Of a stretch of DNA of 64,000 nt, positions 43,716 through 52,144 are shown piece by piece (within the stretch, counting starts at the first letter, position 1; each line of letters begins with the position of its first letter). The stretch lies in contig OU015570.1 of the NCBI GenBank assembly GCA_907165135.1, positions 2,321,525-2,385,524 on the forward strand, in the 5' to 3' direction. Position numbers and translations under genes: made by a program. The notes beneath the pieces were generated by a model. It did no database searches, had not been told where the DNA came from, and saw only the letters and a list, made by a program, of their open reading frames with translations. Origin of the DNA: Oikopleura dioica (lineage: Eukaryota; Chordata; Appendicularia; Copelata; Oikopleuridae).

Positions 43716-44252
43716 ATGCTTTTTGATTTTATGGAGCGCGATGAGCTTCTTTCGATCCTTGATAAGTTTGGCGGCAAGCTTGATTATCTGGACGCAACTG
43801 AGGAACAATTCTTAAGGGAGAAAAATCTTTTAAGATTTCAAAGAAATCACATTATATTTCCGAAAAACCGTTCTCGAAAGACACGAGCAGAAAATATCAC
43901 AATTATTACAACTCTTGGTGGAGAATTTGACCTTCAAGTATTCATTCGCGAAATCTTGGATAGCCTTTCCTCGCCATTTCATATAATGATTGATTTTGGA
44001 GTGCTCCTGTTCCACCCGACTAGCCACGAATTCCGCTATATGTGGGCTGAGCGATATACAGCGCTTCCTTTACCACCAAGAATATCATCTGATGAAGAAC
44101 GAGATAATTTTTTTAATTCTTTTATTTCAATGGACATAAGCTCAACAGTTTTAGAGGCGCATGCCAGTCAATCTCATTTTGACAAGAGTGGCTTCTGTTT
44201 TCGGAAATTTCTGACATGCACTGTTTTCCTCTCCAAAATTCCAGATTTCTAA
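43716..44252 (+). CDS. Downstream partner of the polymerase: pPolB-N-like protein, 178 aa
   Basis: Starts MLFDFMERDELLSILDKFGG, 22 nt after the polymerase stop; the gap ends TTTTTTTAG directly before AATG, a perfect splice acceptor. In operon-bearing animals this is a trans-splice site. The middle (FHIMIDFGVLLFHPTSHEFR, then PPRISSDEERDNFFN) resembles the conserved FG-(V/F)-IL..T.E.RY block found at the N-terminus of other Polinton polymerases, so it may be a split-off piece of it. The stop TAA overlaps the stop of the convergent capsid gene (44249-44251). Confidence 0.65.
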   Translation: MLFDFMERDELLSILDKFGGKLDYLDATEEQFLREKNLLRFQRNHIIFPKNRSRKTRAENITIITTLGGEFDLQVFIREILDSLSSPFHIMIDFGVLLFHPTSHEFRYMWAERYTALPLPPRISSDEERDNFFNSFISMDISSTVLEAHASQSHFDKSGFCFRKFLTCTVFLSKIPDF

Positions 44253-45509
44253 AGCAGCTCCTTTGTCACGTTCCCGAATTCATCCAATGTCAACTTCGTC
44301 ATCACACTCGTAAAAACAACTTAATTTTTGTTAATCATTTTTTATCTGCATGACACTTACCTAAACTAAGATTTTCTGTAACATCAGTTTCAAAATCAAT
44401 AACAAAACTTATCCAACCATTTGAATCTTCTAATTCTCCCTGAAACTCGTGTGAAAATAAAAGCGCTTTCTTGAAATCAAAAATTGTGTCAATCGCAGGT
44501 GATGAAACATCATAGATATTGCAAAGTATGTCCTGATATTTAAGATAGGGTTCCAAAGGGAATTCAGACGAAATTGACTTAAAACATTTTAGATAGGATA
44601 AAAGAACTCGATATTTACCATAGGATATCCATGACAAGACTTCCCATTGAGCAAAATATCAAATGTTTTCACATTGTTTTGTAGGAAAGAGATAGTCTCG
44701 GAAGAGTTGCTTCCGAGCAGCAATGGCGTCTTTGTTATTCCTGCAAAAAGATAAAGTGGAGTGTTCCCTCCAACAAGATTTTCTAATCGGACGCGGCGAT
44801 CATGTTGAGGAATAGATCTTATTTTGGTTGTGAGATCATCGTACTTGTAGGTGATTGTGTTTCTGTTTGAGATGTGATCACGCAAATCTTTACTCGAAAC
44901 ATATTCCACTTTTGCAAAGCAGTCTTTTAGCTCAAAGACACCCTCAATGTCTGGGTTCTCGTCCTTGATTTTGATTGTCGAAAACAATGCTTCCTGACGT
45001 GCAAAGGACAAAGCCATTTCCACATTAGGTGGAAGCGGCTTGTTATCCATGAGAAATCCGTCAGTAGGAATCATCATCAGCTGGTAGACATATTTACCAT
45101 CCTTAAGGATAGTTCCTGATCTGCGGGTATTGACTAGATTTTGCTGATTTGTAGAAGTCAATTCACCATAATTGAAGTCATCAAAATATCCTTCTGTCCG
45201 AAAAAATGATTCCATATAGTTTTTCGTAAAATTTACTTTCTTGAAAAGCCAATCTTTCAAGTAGTAATCGATCTGAGTGTTTGGAGTTATTGGTTGACTT
45301 TGCAACTCAATTTTAAGTGCTTTAAACTGCTTTGGCGCAAAACCGTTTTCAACAACATACTTTGCATCGACTTCGATGTTGAAAAAAATTTGAATATTAT
45401 TTTTAACAAGGCAAAGGTTCGGGTCAGCTTCAAAAACGAATTCGAGCTTATCGTTGTTGTTTACTCGAGGATAATGTTTTTTGATCAGTTTTTTATCTGG
45501 AACACTCAT
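44249..45509 (-). CDS. MCP: Major capsid protein (double jelly-roll type) of the Polinton
   Basis: Exons 45509-44619, 44577-44361 and 44319-44249; introns of 41 nt; total 1179 nt, 392 residues. Starts MSVPDKKLIKKHYPRVNNND. Features shared with metazoan Polinton major capsid proteins: an LPPNVEMALSFARQEALF strand pair, FELKDCFAKVEYV, a RRVRLENLVGG...PLYLFAGI strand, the FDILLNGKSCHGYP turn (dG...p), and a last strand of the NLSLVVFTSVMTKLTLDE type that appears only after splicing. A TATAAAAAGG box (45534-45543) lies 34 nt upstream. It is expected to form the capsid shell. Shorter than many homologues, so a divergent branch. Confidence 0.82.
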
Positions 45510-45533
45510 TTTTGAAAAATAAAATCATTCACT

Positions 45534-45543
45534 CCTTTTTATA
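45534..45543 (-). promoter_or_regulatory. TATA box of the major capsid gene
   Basis: TATAAAAAGG on the minus strand, 34 nt upstream of the ATG at 45509. Confidence 0.7.
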
Positions 45544-45625
45544 TTCATTGAGAATGCCCTAAAGGGCTCAAAATAATTTGCCGATATCAAACAATAAAAA
45601 TCACTTCAAATACCTAAGAGCCATT

Positions 45626-46069
45626 TTATTCCCCATAATTTGGTGACATGATGAAAAAACTGTATGCAGTGAGAATGCAGGTTGATGAGGACGCAAAATT
45701 ATCAGAAGAAGATAAATCGATAGAGTAGATGGTATAGTCTTTGTGAACGCTCTTGGCGTCGAGAATAAGATAATCACCAGTCTCAAGGTAAACGACTGCC
45801 GTGTACTCGTTCATGATTGAAAATTCACACTGAAAGCAGGGTATCGCAGGTGCGTAGGGCGAGTTCTCCTGCACGACAGGAAGTGTTTTCCATTCAAGTT
45901 TAGACGCATAACTTTGCTCGGGTGTATTTGTAGGCGCTCGAAAAATATGTGGATCCATAGTGCTATGGTTTTTGAACGAAAATTCGCTCGATGCTATTTC
46001 ACTGAAAAAGCTCTGTGATTTTTCTGCTTTCTTATTTTTTGAAAACGCGTTTTTCACTTTCTTCATCAT
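45626..46069 (-). CDS. Unknown Polinton protein, 147 aa
   Basis: MMKKVKNAFSKNKKAEKSQS start (basic), then a beta-rich body (TAVVYLETGDYLILDAKSV, TIYSIDLSS). Single exon; CATATAAG at 46096-46103 lies 34 nt upstream. It sits directly upstream of the capsid gene in the same orientation. Size and beta content would allow a minor structural protein, but there is no specific motif. Confidence 0.6.
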   Translation of the reverse strand: MMKKVKNAFSKNKKAEKSQSFFSEIASSEFSFKNHSTMDPHIFRAPTNTPEQSYASKLEWKTLPVVQENSPYAPAIPCFQCEFSIMNEYTAVVYLETGDYLILDAKSVHKDYTIYSIDLSSSDNFASSSTCILTAYSFFIMSPNYGE

Positions 46070-46127
46070 TTTGTGATTTGTAACAAAAAGGCTTGCTTAT
46101 ATGCGGGTAAAATAGCTCGGGGTGATT

Positions 46128-46690
46128 TTATTTCAAAAATAATAGAAAAATAAAGACAGTTATTGCAAGTCCCAAATCGATGTATCTCTTTGGCTTGAGA
46201 AAGGTTTTTTGAACATCGAGAAATTGCTTCATCCCTTTTTCTTTTACCAACATGAGATACTTGTTCATGAGCCGATCAACAAGGATAATTTTCATCTTTA
46301 ATTGAAGTTTTTTCATTGATGATTCATCAATTACTTGAGAAGCTGTATTCATGACGAGAACAGTTGCGCATAGAACAGCTTGCAAATTTTTGAAAGACGC
46401 TTCTTCACACGCAAGTTTCTCAAGTATATCTAGACAAACATAAGTTCATCTTGCCCTATTTACCTACCTTCATACGTAAAAGAAAACCAAACTGCGGATT
46501 CAATTGTAGTAACACGTCTTCGATATGCATCAAGAAGTCTCTTCCTATTGACATCCATGACGGATAAGTTCTGGTTGGAAAGTTGGTGAGTTTGCTCAAT
46601 TGTTTGATAGGCCTCTTGGCTAGTTTGGACTAAATTTTCCGAGAGAAGAAGATTCGCAACATCAACGAAAAAATTTGCTTCGCTGCACAT
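46128..46690 (-). CDS. Tail-anchored helical protein, two exons
   Basis: Exons 46690-46468 and 46429-46128 (38-nt intron), 174 residues from MCSEANFFVDVANLLLSENL; an in-frame ATG at 46777 would add 29 residues. Helical and charged throughout, with Q/N-rich heptad-like stretch (AYQTIEQTHQLSNQNL). It ends in a hydrophobic helix YIDLGLAITVFIFLLFLK at the extreme C-terminus, so it is tail-anchored. Unknown family; a membrane-linked structural or lysis-like role is only a guess. Confidence 0.65.
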
Positions 46691-46917
46691 TTTGACGATT
46701 TTTCGCAGGACGCTTGGCTTAAATGCAAAACAAAAAAAGCCCGAGGCAAAAGAGGACAGTTTCAATAAAAGACACATTACTCAGTATTTTTTTATTTATT
46801 GTCGCGAACACACCAATTTTTAGAAAGGAAATGGGTAAAGAGCACAGAAATCATTTATGTCGCTTCTTTTTGGATTTTTTGTGTTTTTTCTTGACAGTGT
46901 TCTTCGATATCGGTTGC

Positions 46918-47355
46918 TTATTCTTTGAATCTTTTTTTCCCCAGAATTTTTCTCGATTTCGAAGCGATCGCGAGATTGCGGCCATTTGTGTCGATTTTAA
47001 GGTTGATATAGGCAAAATCTGGCGGAATTGAAATTTCGCCACGGAGTTCGATGGCGAGTTTTGCTTTTGATAGGTCATCAACGTGAAGCTCATATTTATT
47101 TACAATTTGAGCCTGATAATTGTAACAAGTAACCCCCGAGGGGATTAAAAAATTCGAAAGAACATGTTTTTTAATCGAGTCTTCAATATAGAAAGCCACG
47201 TAAATTCCAGACGGGTTCGTACTCAAATAGAGGCCACTTTCAAAAAGGGATACTGTCATTGTTAGAAGATCACCAGGGCGAAATTTTGGAAGGGCGAATT
47301 CAAAATTTTTTGCTGTTGTAAGATTCAAAATCGTCGGCGATTTTACGAAGCTCAT
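46918..47355 (-). CDS. Candidate minor capsid (penton-like) protein
   Basis: 145 residues from MSFVKSPTILNLTTAKNFEF. Alternating hydrophobic strands (LLTMTVSLFESGLYLSTNPS, IYVAFYIED, AKLAIELRGEISIPPD, FAYINLKID) suggest a single jelly roll, and its place among integrase, ATPase and capsid genes fits the Polinton minor capsid protein. The tail is basic (SRKILGKKRF). The first 56 nt overlap the 3' end of the integrase gene in another frame. The fold assignment rests on pattern and context only. Confidence 0.5.
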   Translation of the reverse strand: MSFVKSPTILNLTTAKNFEFALPKFRPGDLLTMTVSLFESGLYLSTNPSGIYVAFYIEDSIKKHVLSNFLIPSGVTCYNYQAQIVNKYELHVDDLSKAKLAIELRGEISIPPDFAYINLKIDTNGRNLAIASKSRKILGKKRFKE

Positions 47356-48358
47356 ATAAGTAATGTGAGCCGGAGACTTCTTTGCCACCTAAGCTGACGA
47401 GTTTATACCAAACAACTCCCGCCTTTTGCTTATGGGACTTGATTTTGTAGACGTCCGTCGACCAGTTCTGCTTGTATCCCTTGTCAAAAAGACTCTTTTT
47501 TCTCAAAATTCGAACAATGTTTCCTTTCTTGAGTTTTGGCTCGACTACAAGATCAATGTCAGGATAGAGCTTTTTAAAGATTTTTTCGGTATCTTCGTAG
47601 GTTACACGCTCAGGGGCCATTCCAATTGAACGATGAGGCGTTGAATTATATCCAGCTGCGACGTCATCAATAATATCAAGCCATTTTATTGTTTTATTTG
47701 TCGTCATGTATTTTTCAATTTTTGTTTTTAAAGTCCGATTCACACGTTCAACCATTGAAGCTTTGATTTTCGTAAGAATACTGTAATGGTGGATATTAAA
47801 TTGGTCGAGTATTTTACGCGTCGGAGCATTATAAAATTCTTTTCCTTCATCCGTTATTAAGGTGTTTGGCAGTTCATCAAGGCCTGACAGTATCTCCTCG
47901 ACAGCTTTACTCACTTGAGCTCCACTTTTTTTCTTTAATGGCCTAACCCAGATAAATTTTGAGAAACAGTCAATCATGACTAGAATGTATACAAAATTCC
48001 TGTTTGCATATTTCATCTTTGGACTTCTTGTATACTCGATTAAATCAGCCATAAATATCTGACGCGGATGATTGACGATTATTCGCCGTCTCGGAAATTT
48101 CTTTTTGACGATTCTTCCATGTTTACTATTTGCTTCATCAGCTTGCAAAAAATCCTTAATTTTGCTCGAATACGCCGGTTTGCTTTTAACTCTCCGGTAA
48201 ATTGACTCAATGTCATTGTCAATATCTGCTTGCGTGCCGACATTTATACCGGCAGGTTTTGCATATTTACGGAGGTTAACCATTTGATGAAATAAAAATT
48301 GATCTGCGACTTTTATGTTTCCATGATAAATAAACACCCGGGGTGATTTTGGATTCAT
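47300..48358 (-). CDS. INT: Polinton DDE integrase
   Basis: 352 residues, retroviral-type integrase core. Catalytic triad visible: D in IFMADLIEYT, D in TLITDEGKEFYN, E in KASMVERVNRTLKTKIE with the usual spacing. The N-terminal part (GNIKVADQFLFHQMV...RRVKSKPAYSSK) precedes the core and a C-terminal chromodomain-like beta region (VWYKLVSLGGKEVSGSHYLY) follows it. Its ATG touches the stop of the ATPase (TAAATG). It inserts the element and produces the 6-bp target duplication seen at its ends. Confidence 0.95.
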   Translation of the reverse strand: MNPKSPRVFIYHGNIKVADQFLFHQMVNLRKYAKPAGINVGTQADIDNDIESIYRRVKSKPAYSSKIKDFLQADEANSKHGRIVKKKFPRRRIIVNHPRQIFMADLIEYTRSPKMKYANRNFVYILVMIDCFSKFIWVRPLKKKSGAQVSKAVEEILSGLDELPNTLITDEGKEFYNAPTRKILDQFNIHHYSILTKIKASMVERVNRTLKTKIEKYMTTNKTIKWLDIIDDVAAGYNSTPHRSIGMAPERVTYEDTEKIFKKLYPDIDLVVEPKLKKGNIVRILRKKSLFDKGYKQNWSTDVYKIKSHKQKAGVVWYKLVSLGGKEVSGSHYLYELRKIADDFESYNSKKF

Positions 48359-49333
48359 TTATTTTCGCCAGTTTAATTTTCTAGATTTTCGTTTTTTTGA
48401 ACGTTCGTCTTCGTCAGATGACGATGACGTGTATGATGACGTCTCTTGTTCTGATGAGCTTGATTCTGATGATGAGAACTTCCGTTTCCTCGGAACTGAT
48501 TTGACATTTTCTTTTTTTGCCACTTTTTCTTCTTTTTTGAGAGATTTTTTGATTTCATTGTCGCTTTTTACTGTCGCTGTAAAGGTTGGTAATTTTGTTG
48601 TGTATTTCTCTTGGATTTCGAAAAATCTTCGGAAATCGTTCTCGCTGATAATGTAGGACTTCATGCCGGAAACTGACCAGCACACTGGATAAGTCGCCAT
48701 TATATCCGTAAACATACGATAATTTGATCGATGCGCCTTCGGCGATAAGTTGATAAGAAAGTAGGGATACTTATCATATTTTGAATGCTCTTCTGCTTGT
48801 TTGTAAGCTTGGGCGAGCCCAAGAGAGCGACAGACTCGAAGGTTGATTGACGTGTCCAGACAATTCCGCAGAAGCACCTGCATGTTACAGCTGTTTCTTA
48901 TGTCTCGAGCATAACGTCCCTGTGAATAACTATTTTGAGTCATTATCATAACACTCAAGTTTCGTTTACCACTGGTTACGCGAAATAAATGATCAATAGC
49001 CTCCGAATTAACGGCTTTATCGTAGAGATCGTCCAATACAATAAGCGAGTGACAGTCAAGATCGTCAATGTCGTCTTGATCAGGTAGACCTTGCGCAAAA
49101 TGAATGGGAATGTTGATTCTATCGGATTGATCCCACGTTATCGGTTTTTCCTTGAGAAATCTCGGATAGTAGTAAACAATTTGTGAAGGGATTCTTTCGA
49201 AGAGATGGAAATTTTCACAAAGCAGACCGGCAATATAAGTTTTCCCAGATTGCGAGGATCCTGAGAAAATGCTTCGAAACGGATAAGGCAATCGGTAGTC
49301 CTCGGCAATGTCTCCCGAGATTGAAAAACTCAT
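48359..49333 (-). CDS. ATP: FtsK/HerA-type DNA-packaging ATPase of the Polinton
   Basis: 324 residues, MSFSISGDIAEDYRLPYPFR start. Walker A GSSQSGKT (residues 25-32) and Walker B SLIVLDDLYD, then the sensor-like VMIMTQNSYS. The C-terminus is a long charged tail (KKSLKKEEKVAKKENVK, then SSSESSSSEQETSSYTSSSS, ending KKRKSRKLNW), unusual for the family, which could bind DNA or be phosphorylated. Start overlaps the stop of the upstream 49-aa gene (ATGA). It should pump DNA into capsids. Confidence 0.93.
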   Translation of the reverse strand: MSFSISGDIAEDYRLPYPFRSIFSGSSQSGKTYIAGLLCENFHLFERIPSQIVYYYPRFLKEKPITWDQSDRINIPIHFAQGLPDQDDIDDLDCHSLIVLDDLYDKAVNSEAIDHLFRVTSGKRNLSVMIMTQNSYSQGRYARDIRNSCNMQVLLRNCLDTSINLRVCRSLGLAQAYKQAEEHSKYDKYPYFLINLSPKAHRSNYRMFTDIMATYPVCWSVSGMKSYIISENDFRRFFEIQEKYTTKLPTFTATVKSDNEIKKSLKKEEKVAKKENVKSVPRKRKFSSSESSSSEQETSSYTSSSSDEDERSKKRKSRKLNWRK

Positions 49334-49479
49334 TGCGATAACGGCTTCTTTTGCTGTTGTAATTGAAGAAGCTTCGAAAAGAAATTAAGAACAAGAATGC
49401 CAAGAATGATGTAAAGAGAAGTGTTTTGCTTTGAAATATTTTTTTTAATGCAAGAAATGATATCTTCGTCGAGTTTCAT
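49330..49479 (-). CDS. Small single-span membrane protein, 49 aa
   Basis: MKLDEDIISCIKKNISKQNT, then a hydrophobic helix SLYIILGILVLNFF and a basic/Gln-rich end. TATAAAAT at 49505-49512 lies 33 nt upstream. The stop TGA overlaps the ATPase start codon (ATGA), so it is the first gene of a tight 49-aa / ATPase / integrase / penton-like cluster. Confidence 0.65.
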   Translation of the reverse strand: MKLDEDIISCIKKNISKQNTSLYIILGILVLNFFSKLLQLQQQKKPLSQ

Positions 49480-49504
49480 TTGATTTTATTTTGAGATACA
49501 GGTG

Positions 49505-49512
49505 ATTTTATA
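49505..49512 (-). promoter_or_regulatory. TATA box of the ATPase-integrase cluster
   Basis: TATAAAAT on the minus strand, 33 nt upstream of the ATG at 49479. The genes behind it have no visible TATA box, which fits one transcript. Confidence 0.65.
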
Positions 49513-49650
49513 GAGAAAAAATTGTCCTGCGGCGTTTTGTAATTGAAACTATAAAATTTATCAGTTTTCATCATGAAACTTTAAACTTACTTTCTTCTCA
49601 GTATTCTTTTCGGAGACGAATCATTTTTGTGAAGTTTTTCAATTGATGAA

Positions 49651-49857
49651 CTAAAAAAGATATTTTTTTTTACTTGTTTTGGCTTCATTACCGATAGCTC
49701 GGTCCGCACGATTTCTTGATGAGTGACGAACAATGCCATTGACGGAAGTCATTGGAAGTTTTTTCAACATGAACTTCGACAGGCATCTTACACATGATAG
49801 GAGCTCATCATCACAACCAAATACAAACTGACACTTCCAGCAATAAAAGTATTTCAT
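49651..49857 (-). CDS. Zinc-ribbon protein, RING-less family member
   Basis: 68 residues. The N-terminus MKYFYCWKCQFVFGCDDELL + SCVRC has the same two CxxC pairs as the two genes to its right, but no RING follows. A GTAAAAA...TTTTTTAG segment near its end may be a 23-nt intron leading to a short basic tail. Probably a truncated paralogue. Confidence 0.55.
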   Translation of the reverse strand: MKYFYCWKCQFVFGCDDELLSCVRCLSKFMLKKLPMTSVNGIVRHSSRNRADRAIGNEAKTSKKKYLF

Positions 49858-49978
49858 ATCTAAAAGGTAAGAAATAAGCCTCAGTATTGTGGTTAGATCT
49901 GTGTTGAGCGTTTTCTGGTTCCATTATCGCGACGGAGCCTTATTTATACAAATAGGATTCATGTAAAATTAAATACTA

Positions 49979-50418
49979 TTAGGACGATGGAAAGATATTT
50001 CTGCGACACATTCCACATGTTTTGTTGCGATGATCGGTGACGTATCTCTCAAAGCAATTCTTGTGAAGTTCGTGACCACACTCTGGCCTGATTGCTTTTT
50101 GCCCGACTAAATTTGTTTATTTTACATATTTGAAATTATTGACGGCTTACTTTCAATATTTTCGATACATATGTAGCATTTGCTCGGTTCTCCTTCCCGT
50201 TTTCCGAATTCAACCGGGCCACTGAGCTCGAGAATCTGCATCTCATTCGTTTGATAAATTGCCTGATTTTCTCGTTGACTGGTAAGCTCGACAAAGCCTT
50301 CAATATTCCCAATATGTGTTCTGCTTAGACGACCTGCTATGAAACACATCGGACAGGAAATGGCATCGTTCGAGAGTTCCCAAAAAATTGAGCATTCCCA
50401 GCAGAAAAAAATAGACAT
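49979..50418 (-). CDS. Zinc-ribbon plus RING-H2 protein, 131 aa
   Basis: Exons 50418-50151 and 50106-49979 (44-nt intron), 396 nt. N-terminal zinc ribbon MSIFFCWECSIFWELSND + CPMC. The middle is short and acidic. The C-terminal RING has C-x2-C in KCYICIENIE, then ECGHELHKNCF and TCGMC: a C3H2C3 pattern split by the intron. RING-H2 domains act as ubiquitin ligase modules. Paralogue of the gene at 50563-51069. Confidence 0.78.
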
Positions 50419-50562
50419 GTCTTAATAATGATAAAAAAGAGATGATTTGATGGTTTAAAGTTTTCGAAAGACAGGATAGGTAAAATGGTTCACGGAAGAG
50501 GTTTTTCGTTCTTTTACTTAATTTCATTCAAACTTATTCAAAGAAATAAAAAGGTACCGTTT

Positions 50563-51069
50563 TCACCAAAACATATTTTCACGGCACATCCCACAAGAAG
50601 AGTGGTAATTGATGTATTTGTAGAAGCACGATGCGTGAACATGATGACCACATTCAGGTCGAACGGCTTTTTCTCCAACTTATTTTTTATTTTTATGAAT
50701 CAATAATTTTTACATACACTCGATTTCTTCAATGCAAATATAGCATGTGTCGATTTCACCCTCTGTTTTCATGAATTCGATAGGTCCTTTCAGAGTGGGA
50801 TTTTCCTCAAATTCGTAAATGATCTCTCTCTCAATTTCTTGTTGATTTTCAGCTGGAGCCTGATAATTGCCTTCAACAATTGCAGTTGCTTGATCAGCGT
50901 AAACGATTTCTGTCTCATTAACTTGTTGATTTTCATTTGGGGCTTGATAATTGCCTTCAATAATTGCAATTAGTGTGTCTGGAGAGGAATGATCAGCGTT
51001 ACATTGCGGACAAATTGAGCTTTCTTGAAGCTCAATAAAAATTATACAATTCCAGCAGTAGAAAATCAT
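50563..51069 (-). CDS. Zinc-ribbon plus RING-H2 protein, 155 aa
   Basis: Exons 51069-50718 and 50678-50563 (39-nt intron), 468 nt. N-terminus MIFYCWNCIIFIELQESS + ICPQC. The middle has a duplicated IVEGNYQAPAENQQ-type repeat. The C-terminal RING-H2 reads TCYICIEEIE, ECGHHVHASCF, SCGMC. TATATAAG at 51098-51105 lies 36 nt upstream. First gene inside the right TIR. Likely ubiquitin ligase acting on host proteins, by inference from the domain. Confidence 0.8.
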
Positions 51070-51097
51070 TTCTAGAGATTTGGCCGAGGCTTACTTG

Positions 51098-51105
51098 CTT
51101 ATATA
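51098..51105 (-). promoter_or_regulatory. TATA box TATATAAG
   Basis: On the minus strand, 36 nt upstream of the ATG at 51069. Confidence 0.7.
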
Positions 51106-51175
51106 CGCGTGCTTACAAGCCGTGAAGTTTTCTCATTTTTCGAAGATTGTTATCAGATATTTATTCTTGCTTGAA

Positions 51176-51329
51176 CACGTGATGAACGGAAACCAATTAG
51201 TGAACGGAAACGACACGTGCCTAGCCCTTGACCATCTGGTACCGTGAACTTGTCGGGCCAGGTGACCAGCTGGTCTCGGGCACTTAGGCCACTTAATATT
51301 TCGCTACTCGCGATATTACTACTATCTCT
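51176..51329 (-). repeat. Polinton right TIR and target duplication
   Basis: Reverse complement of the left TIR; the element ends at 51323 (ATTACTACT) and is followed by ATCTCT (51324-51329). Confidence 0.93.
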
Positions 51330-51585
51330 CTCTGTATATCTTCATATTGTCATAAAGAGTAGATCAAACTGTATAGTTTTGAAATTGTATTTTATTCCAT
51401 TTTTGTGTTTTGTTTTTCAGGCTAACATAAAGTTACTAAAATCTAAGAGGGTGCATCGTTTATAAAGGGCACATTTTCACGGCAAGGTTTTTCCGCGCCC
51501 ATCCCGATCCATCGAGCTGTAATTGTATGTATTCTAGTGTTGTAGCGTACCAGCTCTCGGATCAGGATGGACTTGGATTACAGGG

Positions 51586-52136
51586 CTAGGGTCGGACCCC
51601 TTACTAAGGTTTCCTTAGTTACTAAGGGTAAGGGTTTTGAAATTGATGAAAATCAAGAAAGGCCTAAGGAAGGACTAAGGGCCTTCCTTACTAAGGCCTT
51701 AGTAACCTTAGTAAGGATCTGATTAAGTGCGATTCGAAAAAATGTTCTTATTGATAAAAATTGCAATAATTTAAGTTTATTTGGTATTTTTTGCTGTCAG
51801 TAAGTTAACAAGAGACATTTTTATCAAATTCCTTCACAACTCGTCCTTAATTCCCTTCCTTACTAAGGCTTTTGTAAGGGTTTTTTTGATAAAAGCGTTC
51901 TCAAAATGCTTAGGCCGTCAAAAAAATCCTTTTTATAATCCTTAGTAAGGAAAGGGATTAAGGAAAAATCGCTAAGGATTGAAGATCCTTACTAAGGATC
52001 TCTGAAAAATCAGAAAGGAACTATGGTAAGGATTTTTTTCCGCCGAAATCCGAAAAAGGGTAAGGAAAATATCCATACCTTACTAAGGAAAGGACCCTTA
52101 GTAAGCAAAAAATTAAGGAAGGAAGTCCGACCCTAG
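51586..52136. mobile_element. hAT-like MITE 1 packed with CCTTAGTAAGG motifs
   Basis: 551 bp. Ends CTAGGGTCGGAC and GTCCGACCCTAG; perfect 8-bp duplication TTACAGGG (51578-51585 and 52137-52144), as in hAT elements. The interior is almost entirely made of CTTACTAAGG/CCTTAGTAAGG palindromic words. No coding sequence. Confidence 0.88.
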
Positions 52137-52144
52137 TTACAGGG

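Larger units (their letters stand above)
20633..51323. mobile_element. Complete Polinton/Maverick DNA transposon, 30.7 kb
   Basis: Both ends read AGTAGTAATATCGCGAGTAG inwards. TIRs of about 148 bp match almost perfectly for the first 110 bp. A perfect 6-bp duplication ATCTCT lies at 20627-20632 and 51324-51329. Ends starting AG and a 6-bp duplication are Polinton hallmarks. Inside are the diagnostic genes: protein-primed DNA polymerase B, DDE integrase, packaging ATPase and major capsid protein. The element is larger than typical 15-20-kb Polintons because of extra genes in the left half and a 2.5-kb satellite. Coding capacity for replication, integration and capsid looks intact. Confidence 0.96.

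Noticed and set aside
47426-47629. Plus-strand ORF opposite integrase
   Set aside because: Antisense shadow of the integrase C-terminus.
20633-51323. Bacterial, phage or free virus origin of the central region
   Set aside because: Genes have many small spliceosomal introns and TATA boxes, and the whole has a transposon target duplication.
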